Assembly (NCBI GenBank): GCA_039636785.1
Contig: CP144169.1
Span: 682,001-746,000, forward strand
Length of the DNA stretch: 64,000 bases
Direction: 5' to 3'
Source of the DNA: Micrococcaceae bacterium Sec5.7
GTDB lineage: Bacteria > Actinomycetota > Actinomycetes > Actinomycetales > Micrococcaceae
In this document: positions 16,950 through 24,797 of the stretch, piece after piece
How positions within the stretch are numbered: position 1 is the stretch's first letter
Layout: each line of letters begins with the position of its first letter
Program-made: the position numbers and the translations under genes
The notes under the pieces: generated by a model
The model's database searches: none
Seen by the model: the letters and a program-made list of their open reading frames with translations, nothing else
Told to the model about the DNA's origin: nothing

Positions 16950-18863
16950 CTAAACCTCCGGAACGGCTTCTTCAGCCACGGCGCTGGCCTCGGCGAACTG
17001 GGTCCGGTACAACTCCGCGTAGCGGCCTTCCCGTTCCAGCAGCGCCGTGTGCGTTCCGCGCTCCACGATGGCACCGTCTTCAACCACCAGGATGACGTCC
17101 GCGGCACGGATGGTGGACAGCCGGTGGGCAATGACGACGGCGGTGCGCCCCTCGAGCGCCACGCCCAGCGCGGCCTGTACTGCGGCTTCGTTCGTGGAGT
17201 CCAGCGCGGCCGTGGCCTCGTCGAGGATGACCACCCGTGGCTGCGCGATGAGCAGCCGTGCGATGGTGAGCCGCTGGCGTTCGCCGCCCGAGAGCCGGTA
17301 GCCGCGCTCCCCCACCACCGTGTCCAGCCCATCGGGCAGGGAACGGATCATGTACTCGAGCCGCGCCTGGCGCAGCACATCCCACATGTCCTCGTCCGTG
17401 GCCTCGGGCCGGGCCAGCCGCAGGTTGGAGGCAATGCTTTCGTGGAACAGGTGCCCGTCCTGGGTGACCATGCCCAGCGTGGCGCGTATGGAATCGAAGG
17501 TGACGTCACGGACGTCCACCCCTGTCCCGGCGCCCGAGCCGCCGAGCCGTACGGCGCCGGAATCGACGTCGTACAGCCGCGAGAGCAGCTGCGCAATGGT
17601 GGACTTTCCGGCACCCGAGGAGCCCACCAGCGCGACGGTCTGCCCCGGTTCCACCCTGAAACTGATGCCGTGCAGCACCTCTTCGCCGCCGCGGGTGTCC
17701 AGCGTGGAGACTTCCTCAAGCGATGCCAGGGAAACCTTGTCTGCCGACGGGTAGGCGAAGCGGACGTCGTCGAACTCCACGGATACCGGCCCTGGCGGGA
17801 CAGCCATGGCGCCGGGTTTCTGCTGGATGAGCGGTTTGAGGTCCAGGATTTCAAACACACGCTCGAAGCTGACCAGGGCGCTCATGATCTCAACGCGGGC
17901 GTTGGACAGTGCGGTCAGCGGCGCATACAGGCGGGTCAGCAGCAGCGCCAGCACCACAACGTCGCCCGCGGCGAGCTGCCCGCCGATTGCCAGCCAGCCA
18001 CCCAGGCCGTACACGAGCGCGAGCGCCAGGGCGGATACCAGGGTCAGTGCCGTGACAAATGTGAACTGCAGCATGGCGGTGCGGATGCCGATGTCCCGGA
18101 CGCGTCCGGCCCGCAGCGCGAACTCGCGGGATTCCTCGTCGGGCCTGCCGAACAGCTTCACCAGCGTGGCACCGGGGGCGGAGAACCGTTCGGTCATCTG
18201 CGTACCCATGGCGGCGTTGTGGTCGGCTGCCTCACGCCGCAGATCCGCCAGCCTGGACCCCATCCGGCGCGCAGGGATGAGGAAAATGGGCAGCAGGATC
18301 ATGGCGAGCACCGTGACCAGCCAGGATTTGCCCAGCATGACCGCCAGCGTCAGCGCCAGAGCCACCACGTTGCTGACCACGCCGGACAGCGTTCCGGCAA
18401 AGGCCGATTGCGCCCCGATCACATCGTTGTTCAGCCGGCTGACCAGCGCTCCGGTGCGGGTGCGCGTGAAGAAGGCGATGGGCATTCTCTGGACGTGGTC
18501 AAAAACCTTGGTGCGCAGGTCAACAATGACGCCCTCGCCGATGGTGGACGACAGCCACCGGGTCACCAGCCCGAGGCCTGCCTCTGCCACCGCAACGGCC
18601 GCGATCAGCAGCGCGAGCCGGATCACCACGTCCGTGCCAACCCCGGCGATGATCGCGTCCACCACCTGGCCGGCCAGAACCGGAGTGGCAACTGCGAGCA
18701 CGGCCATGGCAATCGAGAGCGCCACAAAGGCAATGAGCTTGCCGCGGTGTGGCAGGGCAAAGCCGAAGACCCGTTTCAGCAGCGCCTTGGAGAAGGGCTG
18801 CGAGCCGCTCTTGGCGCGGGTGATGTTGTAGAGGGAGCCCCAGGCAACGCGTTCCATACTCAT
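16950..18863 (-). CDS. ABC exporter, fused permease and ATPase
   Basis: A 637-residue half-transporter of the MsbA/LmrA type. About six TM helices occupy residues 40-310; the ATPase domain has Walker A (GSSGAGKS, 414-421), the signature LSGGERQ (524-530) and Walker B VVILDEA (544-550), followed by an H-loop (VIAHRLST). A 15-residue insert (SLEEVSTLDTRGGEE, about 381-395) precedes the ATP-binding core. The start overlaps the stop of the upstream ABC-F gene by four bases (ATGA), so the two are co-translated. Lipid or drug export is the family role; no substrate can be named. Confidence 0.88.
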   Translation of the reverse strand: MSMERVAWGSLYNITRAKSGSQPFSKALLKRVFGFALPHRGKLIAFVALSIAMAVLAVATPVLAGQVVDAIIAGVGTDVVIRLALLIAAVAVAEAGLGLVTRWLSSTIGEGVIVDLRTKVFDHVQRMPIAFFTRTRTGALVSRLNNDVIGAQSAFAGTLSGVVSNVVALALTLAVMLGKSWLVTVLAMILLPIFLIPARRMGSRLADLRREAADHNAAMGTQMTERFSAPGATLVKLFGRPDEESREFALRAGRVRDIGIRTAMLQFTFVTALTLVSALALALVYGLGGWLAIGGQLAAGDVVVLALLLTRLYAPLTALSNARVEIMSALVSFERVFEILDLKPLIQQKPGAMAVPPGPVSVEFDDVRFAYPSADKVSLASLEEVSTLDTRGGEEVLHGISFRVEPGQTVALVGSSGAGKSTIAQLLSRLYDVDSGAVRLGGSGAGTGVDVRDVTFDSIRATLGMVTQDGHLFHESIASNLRLARPEATDEDMWDVLRQARLEYMIRSLPDGLDTVVGERGYRLSGGERQRLTIARLLIAQPRVVILDEATAALDSTNEAAVQAALGVALEGRTAVVIAHRLSTIRAADVILVVEDGAIVERGTHTALLEREGRYAELYRTQFAEASAVAEEAVPEV

Positions 18864-20542
18864 CGCTTGGACTCTTTCTTTCCGGTGGTCATGTCCGCTC
18901 CGGCCATCAGTTCGGTCACCACGCCGTTTTCCACGTTCCAGCGGACGTCCAGCCGGATGTTCTCGAGGAGGCGGCGGTCGTGCGTGACCAGCAGGAGGGC
19001 GCCGTCGTAGCTTTCCAGCGCTTCCTCCAGCTGTTCAATGGCCGGCAGGTCAAGGTGGTTGGTGGGTTCATCCAGAACCAGCAGGTTCACGCCGCGGGCC
19101 TGCAGCAGGGCCAGCGCGGCGCGGGTGCGTTCGCCCGGGGACAGCGAGTCCACTGTCCGCCCCGTGTGGTCTGCCCTGAGCCCGAACTTGGCAAGCAGCG
19201 TGCGGACTGCGGCGGGCGCCATGGCCGGGAGGACCGCTTCGACGGCGTCACCCAGAAACAGGTGTCCGGCCAGCAGCCCGCGGGCCTGGTCGATCTCGCC
19301 GATGGCCACGGACGCACCCAGGGAGGCGTCGCCCGAATCGGGTTTTTGCACTCCCAGCAGCAGGCGGAGCAGCGTTGACTTGCCGGCGCCGTTGGGTCCG
19401 GCGATGCCGATCCGTTCGCCGGCGTTGAGCTGAAGGTTCACCGGCCCCAGCGTGAAATCACCCTGCCGCACCACGGCGTCGCGCAGGGTTGCCACCACTG
19501 AACTGGAACGCGGGGCCTGACCGATGCTGAACTGCAGCTGCCATTCCTTGCGGGGTTCCTCCACCACGTCCAGGCGGGCAATGCGGGATTCCATTTGCCG
19601 GACCTTCTGTGCCTGCTTCTCCGAGGATTCGGTGCTGGCCGCACGCCTGATTTTGTCGTTGTCGGGGCTCTTCTTCATGGCGTTCCGCACGCCCTGGGAA
19701 CTCCATTCACGCTGGGTCCGGGCCCGGGAAACGAGGTCCGCTTTGGTGGAGGCAAACTCCTCGAAGCGTTCGCGTGCATGCCGCCGTGCAACGGCGCGTT
19801 CCTCCAGAAAAGCCTCATAACCGCCGTCGTAAACCGCCACGGAGTTCTGCGCAAGGTCCAGTTCCACAATGGTGGTGACACAACGCGCCAGGAACTCCCG
19901 GTCGTGGGACACCAGCACCACACCGCCACGGAGTCCCTGCACGAACGACTCCAGCTTGGCCAGTCCGTTGAGGTCCAGATCATTGGTGGGTTCATCCAGC
20001 AGCACGATGTCGAACCGGCTGAGCAACAGCGCCGCGAGGGCCACGCGCGCTGCCTGGCCACCGGACAGCCCCGTCATCTCCGAGTCCGGTCCCACATCCA
20101 GGCCAAGGTCTGCCAGCACCGGAGGGATCCGCTCTTCGAGATCGGCCGCGCCGGACGCCATCCAGCGATCAAAGGCCAGGGAGTAGGCGTCGTCGGAGCC
20201 CGGAGCTCCGGAGCCAAGGGCCTCAGCCGTGGACTCCATGCCGGCCGTTGCCTGGGCACAGCCCGTCCGGCGGCCGATGTACCCGGCGATGGACTCACCG
20301 GCGAGCCGCTCGTGCTCCTGCGGGAGCCAGCCCACAAAGGCGTCAGCGGGGGACAGGGTGACCGTGCCGGCCTGGGGATCGTCAACGCCGGCCAGCAGGC
20401 GGAGCAGCGTGGACTTGCCTGCACCGTTGGCACCAATCACGCCCACAACGTCGCCGGGTGCCACCGTCAGCGAGAGTTTGGCGAACAAAGTGCGGTGATC
20501 GTGACCGCCGGAAAGGTCTTTGGCAACTAGGGTTGCAGTCAT
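18860..20542 (-). CDS. ABC-F ATPase (ribosome-associated, possible resistance factor)
   Basis: A 560-residue protein with two ABC cassettes and no membrane segment, the ABC-F layout. Cassette 1 has GANGAGKST (37-45), LSGGQAAR and LLDEPTNDLD; cassette 2 has GPNGAGKST, LSPGERTR and LVLDEPTNHLD. A charged interdomain linker (SRARTQREWSSQGVRNAMKK onward) corresponds to the P-site tRNA-interaction motif. ABC-F proteins act on the ribosome, either as translation factors or by dislodging antibiotics. Coupling to an ABC exporter and a short ORF ending in its ribosome-binding region favour a resistance role, but this is inference. Confidence 0.85.
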   Translation of the reverse strand: MTATLVAKDLSGGHDHRTLFAKLSLTVAPGDVVGVIGANGAGKSTLLRLLAGVDDPQAGTVTLSPADAFVGWLPQEHERLAGESIAGYIGRRTGCAQATAGMESTAEALGSGAPGSDDAYSLAFDRWMASGAADLEERIPPVLADLGLDVGPDSEMTGLSGGQAARVALAALLLSRFDIVLLDEPTNDLDLNGLAKLESFVQGLRGGVVLVSHDREFLARCVTTIVELDLAQNSVAVYDGGYEAFLEERAVARRHARERFEEFASTKADLVSRARTQREWSSQGVRNAMKKSPDNDKIRRAASTESSEKQAQKVRQMESRIARLDVVEEPRKEWQLQFSIGQAPRSSSVVATLRDAVVRQGDFTLGPVNLQLNAGERIGIAGPNGAGKSTLLRLLLGVQKPDSGDASLGASVAIGEIDQARGLLAGHLFLGDAVEAVLPAMAPAAVRTLLAKFGLRADHTGRTVDSLSPGERTRAALALLQARGVNLLVLDEPTNHLDLPAIEQLEEALESYDGALLLVTHDRRLLENIRLDVRWNVENGVVTELMAGADMTTGKKESKR

Positions 20543-20554
20543 TAGTCCATCCTC

Positions 20555-20647
20555 TCACCGCAGCCCGGATCCGTCTGGAAAGCGGGCGGGCATAAGAGAA
20601 CCCGCCGGTCCGGACTTGGGGGGTGTACGGACCAACGGGTTCGACAT
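20555..20647 (-). CDS. Putative leader peptide of the ABC-F operon
   Basis: A 30-codon reading frame beginning MSNPLVRTPPKSGPAG and ending GSGLR. It starts at ATG 20647 with AGGGTGGT just upstream, and its TGA (20557-20555) lies in the GGTGAGAGG that forms the ABC-F Shine-Dalgarno region, 12 bases before the ABC-F ATG. Within it GGTCCG/CGGACC and GGCGGG/CCCGCC can form adjacent hairpins, and GCCCG/CGGGC can form a competing one. ABC-F resistance genes are often controlled by ribosome stalling on such leaders. It is short, so chance cannot be excluded. Confidence 0.4.
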   Translation of the reverse strand: MSNPLVRTPPKSGPAGSLMPARFPDGSGLR

Positions 20648-20749
20648 ACCACCCTAGTAGAATCCAACCCACAGGTAAAATCGGACCGGGACCGGGCCCG
20701 GATGTCGCGGTAAAATCTAGCCAACCATCCGTTCTGAAGAGAGCCGGCC

Positions 20750-21487
20750 ATGCCCCTCCCCGCCAAGGCGTTCCAGCGCTGGCTGCACGGTCTTGCGCCG
20801 GCGGCCAGCACTGCCGACATCTGCAGGATCTCAGGGGTCAAGCGCACCACTCTCGCCCAGCAGCTGGTCAGGAACAAAGTCGCGGAAGCCACGGTGGTCA
20901 GCATCAGCCGCGCGTTCAACATCAATCCTGTGTCCGCCCTGGCATCCTTTGACGCATACCGGGGGCTGTCAGGAAACCCGCCCGCGCCGACCCGGCAGGA
21001 ACTGGTCAGCCAGGTGTCAACCACGGATCTGCTCCGCGCGGTCCTGTCCCGCTCGGCTGCGGACCCCACGGGCCGGCCCGCCACGGATCCCCCCGTCCTG
21101 GGCCCGGCTCCGCACTCGACGTCCGTGAAGAACTGGGTGGATGCAATCGACGACGGCGAGCTGCGGCACCGCGTCTCCGCCGCCACCGGCATTGCCCCGC
21201 AGAACTATTCGGCCCAGCTGACCGCAAACCGGCTCACCCCCGAACTGGCGGTCGCCACATCCGTTGCTGCCGGCGTCGGGCCCACCGGCGGGCTGGTGGC
21301 CACGGGGCTGATCACGGAGGCTGAGGCAGGCTGGGCGCCGGGCGCCCGTGAGGCTGCGCTGGACAGGATGTCCGACGGCGAGCTGGCTGCGCTGGCCGGC
21401 GACCGCCTGCAGTCGCTGGGCAAGGCGCTCAGGCGCCAGGAACAAGACCAAGAACGAACCGACAAGATCTGGGAGAACCTCGGATGA
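20750..21487 (+). CDS. Helix-turn-helix protein with two related HTH-like halves
   Basis: A 245-residue soluble protein not matching a named family I know. Residues 8-65 look like an HTH region (STADICRISGVKRTTLAQQL then SISRAFNINPVSAL). Residues about 125-185 repeat the pattern (VKNWVDAIDDGELRHRVSAA, TGIAPQNYSAQL, VATSVAAGV): both halves share an initial W, a G-[VI], an AQL and an Ala-rich helix. A Pro-rich linker joins them. The charged C-terminus (RRQEQDQERTDKIWENLG) ends in an ATGA overlap with the membrane-protein gene. Divergent from the ABC-F operon; a TAGAAT box (20658-20663) could be its -10. Confidence 0.65.
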   Translation: MPLPAKAFQRWLHGLAPAASTADICRISGVKRTTLAQQLVRNKVAEATVVSISRAFNINPVSALASFDAYRGLSGNPPAPTRQELVSQVSTTDLLRAVLSRSAADPTGRPATDPPVLGPAPHSTSVKNWVDAIDDGELRHRVSAATGIAPQNYSAQLTANRLTPELAVATSVAAGVGPTGGLVATGLITEAEAGWAPGAREAALDRMSDGELAALAGDRLQSLGKALRRQEQDQERTDKIWENLG

Positions 21488-22221
21488 TCGAGATCCTGCA
21501 GTGGTCCACATTGATTGCCTGTGGCCTTGTGACCGTGGGCCGAATCCCCAGTGCGCTGAGGAATGAGAACAGGTCGCTGTTCTGCATTTTTTCGCTCATG
21601 ACGCTGGCCATCCTGCTCAGCATCCAAGCGCCCTATGTGGCCATCGACCAGCTACTCGGCGGCATCAACCTGGCCAATCTGGTCCTCAGGTTCGTTATCT
21701 TTGCGGCCATCTTCTTCGTGGGTCTGAGAGTCACGAGGGGTTTCAGCGCTCCGGAGGGTCAACGGTTGATCACGGGACGCACCGGCATGGTTGTGCTCGC
21801 ACTGATCTCGGTGATTATGGTGGTGCTGTTTTTCATGATGGACACGGCCGGCTCCTCAGCCGGGCTGAAGGCTGTCTCGGCAAAGGATCAACGCAACGGG
21901 GTTCTGGTGGAGTACTACGGAGCCGGAGGACGCGCTTACCCGGCCTATGTGTCGCTGGTCATGCTGCCGGCGATGGTGCGCGCCGTCCGCGGCACTCTGC
22001 CCCTTCTCATTCGCGTGGCGGCATTGCTGCTGGCCATCGGTGGCGTGGCAATTACCCTGACGCTGCTGTTTCCCTTTGTTCCGCCGCAGTGGGGTGGTGC
22101 GGAGTTCATCATCAACTACACGGCAATCCTGTGTTTTGTGGCTGGACTCGCACTCATCTGGCTGGCCCGGGTTCGTGCGGCCCGGACCCGGGGACCAAAA
22201 AAGTCGTTTAGCGAAAATTAA
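21484..22221 (+). CDS. Seven-TM membrane protein coupled to the HTH gene
   Basis: A 245-residue integral membrane protein with about seven hydrophobic helices, for example LQWSTLIACGLVTVGRIPSA, LVLRFVIFAAIFFVGLRV, MVVLALISVIMVVLFFMM and IRVAALLLAIGGVAITLTLL. No transporter or enzyme motif is visible. It starts inside the HTH gene's stop (ATGA). The N-terminal helix followed by RIPSALRNENRSLF resembles the 7-TM partner proteins that accompany XRE-type regulators in Streptomyces and mycobacteria; I recognise this only by architecture. A membrane sensor or regulator of the HTH protein is a reasonable guess. Confidence 0.7.
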   Translation: MIEILQWSTLIACGLVTVGRIPSALRNENRSLFCIFSLMTLAILLSIQAPYVAIDQLLGGINLANLVLRFVIFAAIFFVGLRVTRGFSAPEGQRLITGRTGMVVLALISVIMVVLFFMMDTAGSSAGLKAVSAKDQRNGVLVEYYGAGGRAYPAYVSLVMLPAMVRAVRGTLPLLIRVAALLLAIGGVAITLTLLFPFVPPQWGGAEFIINYTAILCFVAGLALIWLARVRAARTRGPKKSFSEN

Positions 22222-22352
22222 CCGTCACACCTTTCACAAAATCATTAGAACGTGAAACAATCATGAATGTGTGAATGCGGCTGCCGCCTGGCTTCGTGAA
22301 CGGGAATGATCCGTTAGATGCTGTGGCGCCCGCCCGAACGCAATTGGGGGGA

Positions 22353-22388
22353 TGAGTGGTGGCGGCCGTTGGGGACCGCCCCCACTCA
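22353..22388 (+). terminator. Hairpin after the HTH/7-TM operon
   Basis: A 13-bp stem with one mismatch (22353-22365 with 22376-22388), arms TGAGTGGTGGCGG and CCGCCCCCACTCA, 10-base loop. It lies 132 bases after the 7-TM gene stop and 132 bases before the amino-acid binding protein gene. The rest of the 298-base gap (22222-22519) is AT-rich from 22395 to 22450 and probably holds the promoter of the next operon, but I find no convincing -35/-10 pair. Confidence 0.45.
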
Positions 22389-22519
22389 GCCTGTTTAACG
22401 GCAAAGTAAGATGACGAAATAAAAGGTCTTCATAAAAGCGTTGTGAGGGGTAATGTCGCGGGGTATTTGGCTTCGGCCGCCGTGACCTGCCGCTCGCAGT
22501 CTGGAAGAAGGAAACCGTC

Positions 22520-23335
22520 ATGAACCGCCTCCACACCCGCCGCACCGCCATCGCCGCAACATTAGCGGCAGCTGCATTGGCCCTTGCCGGCTGCGGAGCC
22601 TCCCAAAGTCCGGCCAACAGCGGCGGGGATACATCACTCAGCGACATCAAGTCCAAGGGCGAAATCGTGATCGCCACCGAGGGAACGTACAAACCGTTCA
22701 GTTTCCACCAGAACGGCGCCGGGGAGCTGACCGGGTTCGACGTCGAAATCGCCCAGGCCGTTGCCGGCAAGCTTGGCGTCGCTGCCAAGTTCCAGGAAAC
22801 CCAGTGGGACGGAATTTTCGCGGGCCTGGAAGCCAAACGCTTTGATGCGATCGCCAACCAGGTGTCCATCAACCCCGAGCGCACGGCAAAGTACGATTTC
22901 TCGGCACCCTACACGGTGTCGACAGGGGTGATCGTGACCAAGTCGGACAACAGCAGCATCACCAGCTTTGAAGGCCTCAAGGGCAAAACCACAGCGCAGT
23001 CCCTCACCAGCAACTGGTACAAGCTGGCCACGGACAGCGGCGCCAAGGTCCAGTCCGTTGAGGGCTGGGCACAGGGTGTCACACTGGTACGCCAGGGCCG
23101 CGTTGACGCCATTGTGAACGACAAACTCACCTACCTTGACTACGCCAAAGCCACTCCGGACGCCGGCTTGAAAATCGCCGCCGAAACCACTGAAAAGTCA
23201 GAGAGCGCCTTTGCCTTCCGCAAGGGGTCCACCGAGCTGTCCACGGCCGTGGACAAAGCCCTCGCCGACCTCCGCGCCGACGGAACCCTTGCCAAGATCG
23301 CGGACAAGTACTTCGGCACGGACGTCACCAAGTAG
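22520..23335 (+). CDS. Polar amino-acid ABC importer, substrate-binding lipoprotein
   Basis: A 271-residue solute-binding protein family 3 receptor. The signal peptide ends in the lipobox LAGC (residue about 26). The mature protein starts LSDIKSKGEIVIATEGTYKP and has GFDVEIAQAVAGKLGV, RFDAIANQVSINPERTAKYD and a C-terminal LRADGTLAKIADKYFG, resembling cystine/glutamine receptors such as FliY/TcyA. GAAGGAA precedes the ATG. The permease gene begins directly after its stop codon. Cystine is the likeliest substrate by resemblance, unproven. Confidence 0.88.
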   Translation: MNRLHTRRTAIAATLAAAALALAGCGASQSPANSGGDTSLSDIKSKGEIVIATEGTYKPFSFHQNGAGELTGFDVEIAQAVAGKLGVAAKFQETQWDGIFAGLEAKRFDAIANQVSINPERTAKYDFSAPYTVSTGVIVTKSDNSSITSFEGLKGKTTAQSLTSNWYKLATDSGAKVQSVEGWAQGVTLVRQGRVDAIVNDKLTYLDYAKATPDAGLKIAAETTEKSESAFAFRKGSTELSTAVDKALADLRADGTLAKIADKYFGTDVTK

Positions 23336-24001
23336 ATGCAGTTCAACTGGGACCTGGTCTGGAGCTCCTTCGGGCCGCTCGTCACCGGGGCTGTCACGGG
23401 AACCATCCCCCTGACGCTGGCGTCCTTCGCCCTGGGCCTGATCCTGGCGCTTTTTGTAGCGCTCATGCGGCTGAGCCGGAATGCCGTGGTGTCCGGTGCC
23501 GCGCGGTTCTATGTCTCGGTCATCCGCGGTACTCCCCTGCTGGTTCAGCTGTTTGTGATCTTCTACGGTCTCCCCAGCCTGGGGGTGAAACTGGATCCGT
23601 GGCCCAGCGCCATCATCGCATTCTCCCTGAATGTGGGCGGTTATGCCGCTGAAGTGATCCGTGCGGCCATCCTGTCGGTACCCAAGGGACAGTGGGAAGC
23701 CGGCCACACCATCGGCATGTCCCGCGCGCAGTCTCTGGTCCGGATCATCCTCCCCCAGGCTGCCCGGGTGTCCGTTCCGCCACTGTCCAACACCTTCATT
23801 TCGCTGGTCAAGGACACGTCACTTGCTTCGCTCATCCTGGTCACGGAGCTCTTCCGGAACGCCCAGCAGATCGCCGCGTTCAGCCAGGAATTCATGGTGC
23901 TGTATCTGGAAGCAGCACTGGTGTACTGGGTGATCTGCCTTGTGCTGTCCACGGGGCAGTCCGCCCTTGAGAAGAGATTGGACCGCTATGTCGCCCACTA
24001 G
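23336..24001 (+). CDS. Polar amino-acid ABC importer, permease
   Basis: A 221-residue permease of the His/Glu/Gln/Arg family with five hydrophobic helices. The cytosolic EAA loop is intact (EAGHTIGMSRAQSLVRIILP then QAARVSVPPLSNTF). The first helix is GAVTGTIPLTLASFALGLIL. Its ATG immediately follows the binding-protein stop with no spacer, and its 3' end overlaps the ATPase gene by 14 bases, so the three genes are one tightly coupled operon. It would work as a homodimer, since no second permease is present. Confidence 0.9.
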   Translation: MQFNWDLVWSSFGPLVTGAVTGTIPLTLASFALGLILALFVALMRLSRNAVVSGAARFYVSVIRGTPLLVQLFVIFYGLPSLGVKLDPWPSAIIAFSLNVGGYAAEVIRAAILSVPKGQWEAGHTIGMSRAQSLVRIILPQAARVSVPPLSNTFISLVKDTSLASLILVTELFRNAQQIAAFSQEFMVLYLEAALVYWVICLVLSTGQSALEKRLDRYVAH

Positions 24002-24794
24002 CCAGCCGGCAGCCGCCGGTCACAACGCCCCGGTGTTGTCCGTCCGCAACCTGGCCAAGGCCTTCGGCAGCAATGTGGTCCTCCGGGACATCGATCTGGA
24101 GGTGCGCCGCGGCAACGTGGTGGCACTGATCGGCCCTTCCGGATCCGGCAAAACCACAGTGCTCCGTTCGCTTAACGGACTGGAAACCCCCGACGCCGGC
24201 ACTGTCACGTTCGCTGATACGGCCACCGGCAGGAATCTCGCCCTCGATTTCTCGGCCAAGGTTGCCAGGAAGGATATTTCCGAGCTGCGGGACCGCAGCG
24301 CCATGGTGTTCCAGCACTACAACCTCTTCCCGCACATGACGGTGCTCCAGAACGTCATCGAGGGGCCCATCCAGGTCCAGAAGCGAAAGCGCGCCGAAGC
24401 CGTCGCCGAGGCGGAGACGCTCCTGGCCAGGGTCGGCCTGGCGGACAAACGCGACGCGTACCCGTTCGAGCTTTCCGGCGGCCAGCAGCAGCGCGTCGGT
24501 ATTGTGCGCGCCCTGGCTTTGAAGCCGCAGCTGTTGCTGTTCGACGAGCCCACTTCCGCTTTGGATCCCGAGCTGGTGGGCGAGGTCCTGGGCGTCATCC
24601 AGGAGCTCGCCGAGGAAGGCTGGACCATGGTGATCGTCACCCACGAGCTGGCGTTCGCGCGCCAGGTCGCGGACGAGGTCATTTTTATGGACGGCGGAGT
24701 TGTGGTTGAGCGCGGCCCGGCCGCGGAGGTCCTGAGGGCCCCGCGCCAGGAACGCACCCGCCAGTTCGTGAAGCGGCTGCTGCACGAGTTTTAG
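23988..24794 (+). CDS. Polar amino-acid ABC importer, ATP-binding protein
   Basis: A 268-residue ATPase of the GlnQ/TcyC type. It has Walker A GPSGSGKTT, a Q-loop (MVFQHYNLFPHMTVLQNVI), signature LSGGQQQRVGIVRALAL, Walker B LLLFDEPTSALDPE and H-loop MVIVTHELAFARQVAD. The start chosen is the ATG at 23988 inside the permease 3' end; the longer frame from 23940 would begin in permease sequence. It is the last gene of the importer operon and is convergent, three bases apart, with the alpha-mannosidase gene. Confidence 0.92.
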   Translation: MSPTSQPAAAGHNAPVLSVRNLAKAFGSNVVLRDIDLEVRRGNVVALIGPSGSGKTTVLRSLNGLETPDAGTVTFADTATGRNLALDFSAKVARKDISELRDRSAMVFQHYNLFPHMTVLQNVIEGPIQVQKRKRAEAVAEAETLLARVGLADKRDAYPFELSGGQQQRVGIVRALALKPQLLLFDEPTSALDPELVGEVLGVIQELAEEGWTMVIVTHELAFARQVADEVIFMDGGVVVERGPAAEVLRAPRQERTRQFVKRLLHEF

Positions 24795-24797
24795 GAC

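Noticed and set aside
17049..19010. 653-codon frame opposite the ABC exporter
   Set aside because: Antisense and rich in His/Gln/Arg shadow composition; no plausible start site.
21017..21511. Minus-strand frame opposite the HTH gene
   Set aside because: No ribosome-binding site or domain; the plus-strand gene pair is coherent with an ATGA overlap.
22222..22519. Riboswitch or T-box before the amino-acid importer
   Set aside because: No T-box (TGGNACCGCG-like) or known aptamer blocks; only a simple hairpin and AT-rich DNA.
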